Assembly (NCBI RefSeq): GCF_002367995.1
Contig: NZ_AP018207.1
Location: 3,037,083-3,101,082, forward strand
DNA length: 64,000 nt
Direction of reading: 5' to 3'
Source: Calothrix brevissima NIES-22
Lineage (GTDB): Bacteria; Cyanobacteriota; Cyanobacteriia; Cyanobacteriales; Nostocaceae
The notes under the pieces were generated by a model. The model saw nothing but the letters and a program-made list of their open reading frames with translations, had not been told where the DNA came from and ran no database searches. Position 1 is the first letter of the stretch, and each line of letters begins with the position of its first letter. This document shows positions 56,419-64,000 of the stretch, piece after piece. The position numbers and the translations under genes are program-made.

Positions 56419-57921
56419 ATGACTACTGTGCTTAGTTGCCGTAATTATATTGATGGTCAATGGTTGAGTGCTGGTGGGGAAGCTATCTTAGAAAGTCGTA
56501 ACCCTGCTGATAAACATGAAGTGGTTGCTACCTTCCCCCGTTCGGTAGCAGATGATGTGAATGCAGCCGTAAAAGCAGCCCGCCAAGCTTACCGCAGTTG
56601 GCGAAAAGTACCAGCCCCAGCGAGAGCAGAATATATTTTCCGTGTTGGGGAAATATTACTGCAACATAAAGAAGAACTAGCTCAGTTAATTAGCCGAGAA
56701 ATGGGTAAACCCTTAACTGAAGCCAGAGGCGATGTTCAAGAAGGAATAGACTGTGCTTTTTACAGCGCTGGTGAAGGGCGGCGGTTATTTGGGCAAACTA
56801 CACCTTCAGAAATGCCGAATAAATTCGCCATGACCGTGAGAATGCCTATAGGGGTATGTGCTTTAATTACTCCCTGGAATTTTCCTGTAGCGATTCCTTG
56901 CTGGAAAGCGATGCCAGCACTAGTATGCGGTAATACAGTCATCCTCAAACCCGCAGAAGATACTCCCGCCTGTGCTACTAAACTGATTGAGATTTTTGCT
57001 GAGGCTGGTTTACCACCGGGAGTCATTAATTTAGTGCATGGTATTGGTGAAGAAGCTGGGAAAGCTTTAGTTGAGCATCCTGATGTGGATTTAGTTTCTT
57101 TTACTGGTTCCTCAGAAACAGGTGCATTTGTTGGCGCTACTTGTGGACGCACTCACAAGCGCGTTTGCTTAGAAATGGGCGGTAAAAATGCCCAAGTAGT
57201 TATGGAAGATGCAGACTTAGAACTGGCGTTAGATGGCGCTGTTTGGGGAGCTTTTGGCACAGCTGGACAAAGATGTACAGCAACTAGTCGCTTAATTTTG
57301 CACCGCGATATCAAAGAAAAATTTACTGCCATGCTTTATGAGCGTACCAGTAAGTTACGCTTAGGGGCAGGTACAGATACCAATACAGAGATTGGCCCGT
57401 TAATTAATGAATCTCAACTGCAACGGGTAAATAATTATATGCAAATTGCTCGTGAGGAAGGAGCAAAAATTTTAATTGGTGGAGAAATTGCGAGGGAAGG
57501 GGAACTAAAAAACGGTAACTTCTTTCAGCCAACGATTTTAGATAATGTCACTCCCAATATGCGGGTGGCGCGTGAGGAGATATTCGGGCCTGTAGTGGCA
57601 TTAATTGAAGTTAGCTCATTTGAAGAAGCGATCGCAATTCTCAATGATACCAATTATGGTTTATCATCCTCAATTTACACCCGCGATATCAACCGAGCTT
57701 TTACAGCCATGCGCGACATTGAAGCGGGTATCACTTATATTAACGGCCCCACAATTGGTGCCGAAGTACACTTACCCTTCGGCGGCGTCAAACATACAGG
57801 CAACGGTCACAGAGAAGCTGGCACTACAGCCTTAGATGTTTTCACTGAATGGAAAAGTATTTATGTTGACTTCTCCGGCACCTTACAACGCGCCCAAATA
57901 GATAATAGGGTTAGTCAATAG
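56419..57921 (+). CDS. NAD(P)+-dependent aldehyde dehydrogenase
   Basis: 500 residues from the ATG at 56419, chosen because GGAGG lies 8 nt upstream; a TTG two codons earlier is less likely. Family blocks: [20 protein letters not shown] (cofactor pocket), SFTGSSETG, the general base glutamate in CLEMGGKN, the nucleophile cysteine in GQRCTATS and the EEIFGPV hinge. [12 protein letters not shown] ends the catalytic domain. It is closest in style to the semialdehyde dehydrogenases (alpha-ketoglutarate or aminoadipate semialdehyde type), but the substrate cannot be fixed. Stand-alone gene. Confidence 0.92.
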   Translation: MTTVLSCRNYIDGQWLSAGGEAILESRNPADKHEVVATFPRSVADDVNAAVKAARQAYRSWRKVPAPARAEYIFRVGEILLQHKEELAQLISREMGKPLTEARGDVQEGIDCAFYSAGEGRRLFGQTTPSEMPNKFAMTVRMPIGVCALITPWNFPVAIPCWKAMPALVCGNTVILKPAEDTPACATKLIEIFAEAGLPPGVINLVHGIGEEAGKALVEHPDVDLVSFTGSSETGAFVGATCGRTHKRVCLEMGGKNAQVVMEDADLELALDGAVWGAFGTAGQRCTATSRLILHRDIKEKFTAMLYERTSKLRLGAGTDTNTEIGPLINESQLQRVNNYMQIAREEGAKILIGGEIAREGELKNGNFFQPTILDNVTPNMRVAREEIFGPVVALIEVSSFEEAIAILNDTNYGLSSSIYTRDINRAFTAMRDIEAGITYINGPTIGAEVHLPFGGVKHTGNGHREAGTTALDVFTEWKSIYVDFSGTLQRAQIDNRVSQ

Positions 57922-57993
57922 TCAGTTGTCAGTTGTCAGTTGTCAGTTGTCAGTTGTCGAAAAATAGTCTTTTTATCCCCCATGCCCCATGCC
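57916..57993. repeat. STRR heptamers between aldehyde dehydrogenase and TPR genes
   Basis: AGTTGTC heptamers at about 57920-57958, beginning at the aldehyde dehydrogenase stop codon, then CCCCATG heptamers at about 57977-57993. Confidence 0.85.
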
Positions 57994-57999
57994 CATATC

Positions 58000-58842
58000 C
58001 TACTGCCCCAATTCTTTGATATTATTCATTACCTGCTGATACAAATCTTTATTGCCTTGATTTTGAAAGATATCGGCGGCTTTTTGTAAATCTTTGATTG
58101 CGCCGGGTTTATCTCCTTGGGCTGCGCGGGCATTACCTCGATTATTATACGCAGCGCCAAAGTTAGGATTGATGCGAATGGCTTGATTATAATCAGTGAT
58201 GGCTGCTTTGCGATCGCCTTTAGCAGCCAGAAGATTACCCCGGTTATTGTAGGCGATCGCATATCTTGTATCTAAGCGAATCGCTTGGTTAAAATCTTCT
58301 AGCGCCCGATTTTGCTCCCCAGTAGCCGCCAGGGCATTTCCTCGGTTATTGTAGGCTTCGGCATAACTAGGCGCAAGGCGAATGGCTTCATTGTAATCTT
58401 CCAACGCGCCTTTATTATCCCCTTGAGAGGCGCGAGCATTAGCGCGGCTATTAAAAGCTTCCGCATCATTGGCATTGAGCTTTAATGCTTCATTATAATC
58501 TGCGATCGCGGCTTGTTTATTACCCGCATCAAAGTAAGCCAGCCCCCTAGCCTTGTAAGCTGCACCATATCGGGGATTTTGGCTAATAGCTTTACTATAA
58601 GATGCGATCGCCGCTTGCGAATCACCTTTAGCGTGCTGATTTTTACCTTGCAAATAAAATTCCTCCGCCCTTGATGTTCTCGCTGAACGACGGTTAGGGG
58701 GACTCACACCAATTTCTGTTACTAAAACATCACTTTGTTTACTACATGAAAGGTTAGTAGTTGCACTCAATATAGTTAATAAACCTATAATTAATGCTCT
58801 GCCTATTTGTATCCACTCTTGCTCAAACAATTGCAGTTTCAT
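58000..58842 (-). CDS. Exported TPR protein
   Basis: 280 residues. The hydrophobic N-terminus (GRALIIGLLTILSATTNLSC) is a signal, possibly of lipoprotein type although the lipobox (NLSC) is poor. About six near-identical 34-residue TPRs fill residues 60-265 (for example AYNNRGNLLAAKGDRKAAIT). It probably acts as a scaffold in the periplasm or at a membrane. The function is unknown. It converges with the aldehyde dehydrogenase gene. Confidence 0.8.
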   Translation of the reverse strand: MKLQLFEQEWIQIGRALIIGLLTILSATTNLSCSKQSDVLVTEIGVSPPNRRSARTSRAEEFYLQGKNQHAKGDSQAAIASYSKAISQNPRYGAAYKARGLAYFDAGNKQAAIADYNEALKLNANDAEAFNSRANARASQGDNKGALEDYNEAIRLAPSYAEAYNNRGNALAATGEQNRALEDFNQAIRLDTRYAIAYNNRGNLLAAKGDRKAAITDYNQAIRINPNFGAAYNNRGNARAAQGDKPGAIKDLQKAADIFQNQGNKDLYQQVMNNIKELGQ

Positions 58843-59411
58843 AAGTTGTTCTAAACCGCCATTATACCTAGATAAAATTATTCCTTTAATGAATTTGGGC
58901 TTGAAGTTTATCCGGCAATCCTATCTGATTTATGGAAATCATTCTGTTAACCGACTGCCAATAATGAAGAGATTTCACGGAATCATTTAGGGTTGCTATA
59001 TCCTCTAGGTTTAATTAACGATTATGTCTACTATTAAATGTGAAGCGCGTAGATATCACCTGGAGTTATTGTCATAAATAAACCCCAGAAATACAGTTAG
59101 AGACAGAGATTAGATAGTTCCAGCTTAGATTGAAGTATAAAAACTACAATTTATCCTGATTTATCTGGTGAGTTTCTCTCGTACTGAAACTGATATTCTA
59201 GGCAACAATACTCTATTTTTGCCGCTTTTAATTATACTTTTTAAACTCTATTAAAATAATAATTTTAATTATTTTAGCAAAATCTTCATAAAGATAAAGT
59301 TTTCTCATGGAGGCTACAAGCTAATACTGAATCATCGCTACTGAGTAACCAAATCAAGACAAGATAAGTAATCAATAATAATTACATACCTAAAAAATGA
59401 CAAATCCCTTT
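58843..59411. other. AT-rich spacer, no gene seen
   Basis: About 570 bp upstream of the TPR gene. No open frame with a sensible start, no STRR and no obvious RNA structure beyond AT-rich pairings. Confidence 0.5.
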
Positions 59412-59690
59412 AAGGATTTCCAAATAAAAAAACATCCTAATAATTAACGTAGCAATCCCGCAATTCGTAGGGGCGAGTTCACCCATACGTGAGTTACCGC
59501 AAGGAACTTCAGTTTCTTGCTAATAACCAAAGTCATCGTCAGATTCCTAAATATCCTCCAAATCTTGAGTCTACTTTAGTAGACTTGGGCTATGAGCCTT
59601 GAGCGAAGTCGAAAGGCGGGCGACAAAGCTAAGAGTGAGGCTATTTTTAGCTTAAGTTGACACCAATGCCCCGCCCCTACAAGGTTTTGC
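59412..59690. mobile_element. Damaged AGGGACTTCCAA-family element (copy 3) with another element inserted
   Basis: Left end AAGGATTTCCAAATAAAAAA then ACATCC, AATTAACG, CGCAATTCGTAGGGGCG as in copy 2. At the CGTAGGGGCG/CCCCGCCCCTAC hairpin the sequence is interrupted by about 190 bp. The inserted part includes AGTCTACTTTAGTAGACT (59568-59585) and ends CTTAAGTTGACACCAATG, the same right end as the 37060 element. The hairpin then resumes (CCCCGCCCCTACA). The outer right end is not recognisable. Confidence 0.6.
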
Positions 59691-59762
59691 TACAACGACA
59701 AAACCGTTCAAACATCCTCTTATTGCTAATGTAATTTACATTACATAATTACGAATTACGAA

Positions 59763-60677
59763 TTACGAATTATCACCATCTGGCTTTTTAGCAGTCAATC
59801 GCCAAGTAGTAGTTGCATCAATTTCTACAGATAATTGTTCTAAATTCTCACCTAAATCTTTTTGCATTTTCTGAGTTAAGGTTATCGGAAAATCTAAATT
59901 TATACCTTGAGTTTCTACTAACCTGACTAATTCAGCAAACGCAACCTTCACCGTTTGACGCTGGTAACTAGTAAGTTTACAGTACGATGTTTCCGATACA
60001 TCTTGAGCCTGCATCGCTTTTTTAATCCGTTCTTGCAAATGTTCTAATTCCGAATTAATAATTTGAGATTGTTGCTCAACTTCAGTATACCTAGCACCAA
60101 GTAAAACTAAATCTTCTGTTGTCGGATCGGGATTAATTTTTGCTTGCAATTCTAACAATTTTAAATGCACCTGCGCCAGATAGATACAATCTAAATAAGC
60201 ATAATCAATCTGTTCTTCAGCTAAAGGACGCTTTCCCCAATCACTAGTTTGCTCTTGCTTATCGATATTATGGAAATTACAAAGTACTGCGGCTAAAGTC
60301 TTGAGTTGATAATTAGGTAAAGGTAATAAATAGTAAGGAATAGTTTTAGCTAGTTCTAAAGTACAAGTCACATTTTTAGCTTTTTTATTACCCAACAGCT
60401 TTAAATCGTAACTAGCATTATGAAATACCTTCTCAATTTCCTGATTCAGCATAATTTGGGTAATAAATTCCTCAATAATATCAGGTTGCTCTAACACATC
60501 TAAAAGACAAATATCAGAGCCACTCATATCTTCGGGATTATCTAATACCTGAATTAGGGATAATCGAGGATTCCGACTTTTATAATCAGCAACTTCTGTA
60601 TCTATCCACAAAGTTTGAGCTTGGCTATATTCAGCGATTTTAGCCTGAATTTTTCTCGCATCAGTCAAGTATGGCAT
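59763..60677 (-). CDS. Ribonuclease D-like 3'-5' exonuclease (DEDDy)
   Basis: 304 residues. The DEDDy exonuclease motifs are present: Exo I LWIDTEV (Asp26, Glu28), Exo II KVFHNASYDLKLLG, and Exo III YAYLDCIYLAQ with the tyrosine. The C-terminal about 130 residues are helical and lack a clear HRDC domain, as in short cyanobacterial RNase D proteins. Likely role: 3' trimming of tRNA or other small RNAs. It is divergent from the cupin gene. Confidence 0.88.
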   Translation of the reverse strand: MPYLTDARKIQAKIAEYSQAQTLWIDTEVADYKSRNPRLSLIQVLDNPEDMSGSDICLLDVLEQPDIIEEFITQIMLNQEIEKVFHNASYDLKLLGNKKAKNVTCTLELAKTIPYYLLPLPNYQLKTLAAVLCNFHNIDKQEQTSDWGKRPLAEEQIDYAYLDCIYLAQVHLKLLELQAKINPDPTTEDLVLLGARYTEVEQQSQIINSELEHLQERIKKAMQAQDVSETSYCKLTSYQRQTVKVAFAELVRLVETQGINLDFPITLTQKMQKDLGENLEQLSVEIDATTTWRLTAKKPDGDNS

Positions 60678-60917
60678 GAGGCAATTTTAGTTGCAGTAGA
60701 AGGATTAAGAAAGCAAAAGGTTAATTTTATCTCAAAAATTGCAGTATTTCCTTCTGTCCGGTTGGTGAGTTTCGGTTTTGCTCAACCACCGCTTAGTCTA
60801 ACCACTGCCCTCTGCTTTTGTTATAAGTATAAAAGATCTAAAAGTGATAAAGACCATAAAAGCTTATATTCACTTTCTCATAATCTTAATCTTGCATCCA
60901 CAGATACAGGTATTAAA

Positions 60918-61823
60918 ATGAACAATAAAACTAACACAGGGCGCAAACATATAGAAACAGAAGAGTCATTGGAATCAGTTCGCCAGTTTCCCCAAGTGGA
61001 TTTTAACGTGAAAAACTTTGTTACTGGTGAATATGGTACGGCTCAGATTCTATCAGTAAACGAAAGTACAGGTGAATCTACACAGCGAGTCTTCTTGAAA
61101 AAGGGTTGGAATGCACCTATTGGTCATTTCACTACTGATGTAGAAATTTTTGTGCTAACAGGTGCACTTTACCAAGGTGGCTTTTTACTCCGCAATCTCA
61201 GTTACTCTTTCATCCCTGCTGGTATACCCACTGGCCCTTGGAAAACCGAAGAAGATACCATTCTCTTATGGATGCCAGACGCTACCCCTACCTACATCAC
61301 AGAAGACTATGCCAGCCTTGCGCAAATCCCAGAGAATTCTGTATATCATGAGAATATGCAGACCCATGAACGAATGCCCGAGTATATTCCCTTACAAGAA
61401 CTCCACGCAATGAAATGGGAAAGCACAACCTTTTTACCTCCCGGATCAGCGCGTAAAAGCTTATATACAAATAAAAAAACCGGACGTGCTACATGGATTT
61501 TAGGCTTAGTACCGATGTGGATCGAAGGTAACTTTTATGCTGGTCATCCTACTACTGAAGAAGCATATGTTATTTCTGGAGATGTGCTGGGACATTGGTC
61601 GATGAGTGACGATCCTTTTAATAGACGTTATGCGGCAATGCGCAAGGACGGTTACTATTGGCGACCAGCACATATTCCTCACGGCCCATTTTGGACAGAA
61701 AGTGGCGCACTACTTCTATTTCGTACGAATGACCGCCTAGATTGTTATTGGATACTGCATAATCCCGATATTACTCAGCAAGATGAAGCCCGCCTCAAGA
61801 CTGCACTTGAACAGAAAAAATAA
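60918..61823 (+). CDS. Cupin-domain protein (DUF4437-like)
   Basis: 301 residues from the ATG at 60918 (MNNKTNTGRKHIETEES). A longer frame runs upstream into the RNase D gene but is not credible. Two cupin-like halves are visible: GWNAPIGHFTTDVEIFVLTG near residue 60, and WIEGNFYAGHPTTEEAYVIS near 205, followed by HIPHGPFWTESGALLLF. The second half keeps His and Glu in a metal-binding pattern. The enzyme activity is unknown. It faces the aspartyl/asparaginyl hydroxylase gene across a shared terminator, a possible but weak link. Confidence 0.75.
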   Translation: MNNKTNTGRKHIETEESLESVRQFPQVDFNVKNFVTGEYGTAQILSVNESTGESTQRVFLKKGWNAPIGHFTTDVEIFVLTGALYQGGFLLRNLSYSFIPAGIPTGPWKTEEDTILLWMPDATPTYITEDYASLAQIPENSVYHENMQTHERMPEYIPLQELHAMKWESTTFLPPGSARKSLYTNKKTGRATWILGLVPMWIEGNFYAGHPTTEEAYVISGDVLGHWSMSDDPFNRRYAAMRKDGYYWRPAHIPHGPFWTESGALLLFRTNDRLDCYWILHNPDITQQDEARLKTALEQKK

Positions 61824-61862
61824 ATTCGTACCAGGAATTTTCCTCGTTAACGCAGTATGTTT

Positions 61863-61894
61863 AGGGTGCATTATTAAAAAGTGTAATGCACCCT
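61863..61894. terminator. Bidirectional terminator between cupin and hydroxylase genes
   Basis: AGGGTGCATTA and TAATGCACCCT form a perfect 11-bp stem with a 10-nt A-rich loop, followed by ATTCTT. It lies between the two convergent stops. Confidence 0.75.
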
Positions 61895-61913
61895 ATTCTT
61901 AGCAATAAAGATC

Positions 61914-62714
61914 TCAACTTGACAAAGCCTTATCCCATTCTAACTGATGACCCAAACCATACTTAATAAAATCTGATTCTTGCGCTTTATCGCTCTTACC
62001 AAAAACACCTAAACTATAAGGATTATCCTGCATCCGTTCTGCAACTTGCTCTTGTTCAAATTGTCTGACTTCTTCTCGTGGCTTATCTGTTTTAAAAAAG
62101 TCTACAACTAAAACTGTTCTGTGATGATTTGTATAATTATGTGGACAATGGGGATAGCTATGATCTAACACCATAAATTCCCCCTCATGCCAATAAAGCT
62201 GATCGTGACATATTTTCATCGCAATATCTCCCTCAGGGACAATCAAACCTAAATAGCCACGATTCATGTGAGGGTTATAGTTTACATGGAGTTTAATATC
62301 CAAACCTGGATGGAATGTCCCAAAATATGCATTTCTGATGATATTATCGTTGGTAAAATTTACTTTTTCTATGACCTTAGTTAAATTGAGAAAATATTTC
62401 TCTCTTAAAGCCAGTGCTTTTTTTGCTGCCTCATCTGTTCCATAATCAGGATATTGGATTTGATGCAATTTAATATATTCGTCAATCAATAAACCTTGAA
62501 ATAAAATTCCAAAAGCACTGTATTTTGAATTACCCTTAGTTTTAATAGTTTTACTCTTAGGCCCTAAAACATCGTAAGTGAATTTCAACTCCTCATTTGA
62601 TGCATGATTAATAAAGTATGTAAACTCATCTCTAATCACTTGCCAGTTATCTTGTAAGCTTTTGAGAAAAGGAAATTGCTGGGGATTGAGATGATATTCA
62701 TTAAAATTTTCCAT
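61914..62714 (-). CDS. Aspartyl/asparaginyl beta-hydroxylase family protein
   Basis: 266 residues. The C-terminal half is the Asp/Asn hydroxylase (cupin-type, Fe(II)/2-oxoglutarate) domain: FGTFHPGLDIKLHVNYNPHM, YLGLIVPEGDIAMKI, the second metal histidine in LDHSYPHCPHNYT and the 2-oxoglutarate arginine in HHRTVLVVDFF. The N-terminal 90 residues are family-variable. It would hydroxylate a peptidyl residue or a small molecule; the substrate is unknown. The ATG follows a purine-rich stretch. Confidence 0.85.
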   Translation of the reverse strand: MENFNEYHLNPQQFPFLKSLQDNWQVIRDEFTYFINHASNEELKFTYDVLGPKSKTIKTKGNSKYSAFGILFQGLLIDEYIKLHQIQYPDYGTDEAAKKALALREKYFLNLTKVIEKVNFTNDNIIRNAYFGTFHPGLDIKLHVNYNPHMNRGYLGLIVPEGDIAMKICHDQLYWHEGEFMVLDHSYPHCPHNYTNHHRTVLVVDFFKTDKPREEVRQFEQEQVAERMQDNPYSLGVFGKSDKAQESDFIKYGLGHQLEWDKALSS

Positions 62715-62906
62715 TGTCTTTGCTCCTCAACCAAATATGTTATTTTTTTTATATGGATTGTTATAAACTTTTATCTCAGTATTAAGGTTAATGCAACATG
62801 ATTTACTAATATAATTTTAAGTATTAATTTAAGAAAGAATGAATGAAAAATATTGTTTACTTTTGAGTCATAATAATTAAAATTGTTTGTTTATATCTAT
62901 AATAAC

Positions 62907-63047
62907 ATGATTCAAACTACTCTGAACTTCAAAAACCTGGAAAATACTATCAATCCTGTAACTTTTCATCCGCGTTTTGGTTGGTTGAAAAAAGGATTTG
63001 ATGCAGCTAAGAGAAATTCATACAGCTTACGATCGCTTATTGAGTGA
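62907..63047 (+). pseudogene. Truncated N-terminus of a DUF4007-like protein
   Basis: 46 codons. The frame reads VTFHPRFGWLKKGFDAAKRN, the conserved opening of DUF4007 proteins as I remember them, and then leaves the family abruptly (SYSLRSLIE, stop). It overlaps out of frame with the next fragment, so a deletion seems to have joined the two genes near 63005-63018. DUF4007 genes are found in phage-defence gene sets with sulfurtransferase-like and ATPase genes. The family call is from memory only. Confidence 0.45.
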
Positions 63048-63531
63048 TTGTCAAAAACTGATTTATGAAGCCTTTGGTGTAAGAAGTCAGGAAACAAAAC
63101 TTAGGGAAGATTTGCGAGTCAGGGCGAATTATTTAGCAGGGAAATGTATTGAGCCGCTACTAAAACGCTTTATTTGTGCTGCATCGGATGAAAGCAAGAG
63201 TGATTCTCAGTGGTTGGAAGCATTGGTGATGATTGTCGCGGATAAACCTGCTGAATCTTGGACGGATGATGATGCGATCGCCTTTGAGATGAAGTTAGCT
63301 GATTTGGTGCGACGGTTTAAAAATCTGGAAGCTTTACAAAAGGAAGTAGCCGCCAAAGGGGAAGGTTTTGAAGCGCGACGAATTACCATGACTCGTCCCG
63401 ATGGTCAGGAAATCCATCAAATGGTATGGGTAGATCATGGGAGAGAATCGCAGGTTGAGCAGATTGTTGATAAAATTCTGGCGGAATACCAGACGATCAG
63501 CAGTTACGCCAAGCAATTTTGGCAAAGTTAA
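63001..63531 (+). pseudogene. Probable C-terminal fragment of a larger protein (ATPase-like, defence-associated?)
   Basis: 176 codons from an ATG at 63001. The frame is open, helical and charged (AYDRLLSDCQKLIYEAFGV, EFEARR-like, ITMTRPDGQEIHQMVWVDHG, ESQVEQIVDKILAEY). It has no start-proximal domain and looks like the tail of a long protein, perhaps a DUF6079/BrxC-like ATPase. It begins exactly where the DUF4007-like fragment ends. It might still be translated as a short protein. I do not recognise it with certainty. Confidence 0.4.
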
Positions 63532-63626
63532 GCGAACGGATTTTAAATCCCGATGTGGGAGAAGGGGTGACGAAGATTCAGGAAAAGCGAACTGATGAAA
63601 TGAACAAGAAAAAGTTAGGATAAACA

Positions 63627-63659
63627 AGATCCCCGACTTCTTCAAGAAGTCGGGGATCT
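63627..63659. repeat. Palindromic repeat AGATCCCCGACTTCT family, copy 2
   Basis: Perfect 15-bp arms identical to those at 41255-41287, loop TCA. It lies between the ATPase-like fragment and the antitoxin gene. Confidence 0.9.
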
Positions 63660-63750
63660 GAACCTCTCAAATTTACTGTTAATTCATCGGAAAAGTTAGG
63701 TTCAAAATCTTGACCGTGGTGAGTGGCTGTATTTAATTTTGAATTTTGAT

Positions 63751-63981
63751 ATGAAACAAATTATCCTTGCAGAACTTCCCGAAACCGTTCAAAACCTAAT
63801 TAACCAAGCCCAAAAAACAGGTGAAACCCTGACTATCATCCAAAATGGTGTCCCCTTCGCCATCATTTCCCCCATTCCAAAAAAATCTCTCTTAGAAACC
63901 CTTTCCACTCTTGAACCATTGGACGAAGACTTTCCCGATGTGGACGAAGGATTATTACCCTTAGATGATATCGATTTATAA
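63751..63981 (+). CDS. Type II antitoxin-like protein (Phd/YefM-style)
   Basis: 76 residues from the ATG at 63751 (an upstream TTG adds four residues). N-terminal QNLINQAQKTGETLTIIQNG and VPFAIISPIP match the DNA-binding half of Phd/YefM-type antitoxins. The tail is strongly acidic (LDEDFPDVDEGLLPLDDIDL), as expected for the toxin-neutralising half. The next ATG follows its stop by 2 bp, fitting an antitoxin-toxin operon. Confidence 0.7.
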   Translation: MKQIILAELPETVQNLINQAQKTGETLTIIQNGVPFAIISPIPKKSLLETLSTLEPLDEDFPDVDEGLLPLDDIDL

Positions 63982-63983
63982 AA

Positions 63984-64000
63984 ATGAGTTATTTATACTT
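63984..64000 (+). CDS. Start of the probable partner toxin (cut by the window edge)
   Basis: Only ATG AGT TAT TTA TAC TT (MSYLY) is visible. Position directly after the antitoxin gene suggests a toxin, such as a PIN-domain VapC, but nothing in the five residues proves it. Confidence 0.35.

Noticed and set aside
60615-60917. N-terminal extension of the cupin gene into the RNase D gene
   Set aside because: The extension is antisense to RNase D, cysteine-rich and non-conserved in appearance. The ATG at 60918 gives a normal protein.

Overview
The window is chromosomal DNA of a filamentous, probably heterocyst-forming (Nostocales-type) cyanobacterium. Evidence: photosystem I gene psaK; a BciB-type chlorophyllide 8-vinyl reductase; the cyanobacterial alkane pathway (ado, aar, accA); CcdA/CcsB system II cytochrome c maturation; many HIP1 octamers (GCGATCGC); and many heptanucleotide short tandem repeats (STRRs) between genes. 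It is AT-rich, with long spacers full of small inverted-repeat elements. There is no CRISPR array, no rRNA, one tRNA (Ala-GGC), and no transposase or prophage.

Layout. 1-9.9 kb: partial bciB, a WD40-DnaJ protein, a site-2-protease homologue, psaK, trpF, folE, accA and aar. 10-15.7 kb: ado, a sugar ABC permease, an MFS protein and two tandem metallophosphoesterases. 15.7-26.9 kb: a spacer with a possible structured RNA and a MITE-like element, a TPR protein, ruvB, hisF, tRNA-Ala, a large CPBP-type protease and two convergent Ser/Thr kinases. 27-36.9 kb: an L,D-transpeptidase-like lipoprotein followed by two secreted SH3b proteins, a membrane GTPase, xseAB, ccdA-ccsB and pstS. 36.9-38.8 kb: a gene-free repeat region.

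38.8-41.1 kb holds the most interesting locus: a small EACC1-like protein overlapping an orthocaspase fused to an FGE-sulfatase (C-type-lectin fold) domain. The C-terminus of that fusion resembles the variable region of a diversity-generating retroelement (DGR) target, and a decayed copy of the same segment lies about 190 bp downstream. No reverse transcriptase is in the window.

41.3-49.4 kb: an Uma2-type nuclease, then a hopanoid side-chain locus: HpnG-like phosphorylase, a ferritin-like protein, an RND exporter, HpnA and HpnH. HpnH joins adenosine to the hopane skeleton, HpnG is expected to release adenine, and the RND pump overlaps hpnA, suggesting a transport role. 49.4-55.9 kb: one 2147-residue RTX-type secreted protein. 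56-64 kb: an aldehyde dehydrogenase, a TPR protein, a DEDD exonuclease, a cupin facing an aspartyl/asparaginyl hydroxylase, two gene fragments that look like the scar of a deleted defence island, and an antitoxin with the first codons of its partner.

A notable non-coding theme is repeat architecture. Three tandem arrays with different sequences (33.1, 37.9 and 42.9 kb) are all built from 21-bp modules or exact multiples (42, 63, 84, 105 bp). At least six inverted-repeat element families are scattered through spacers. Both ends of the hpnG-like gene now lie in repeat DNA, and a 9-bp repeat has expanded in frame inside the RND exporter gene.
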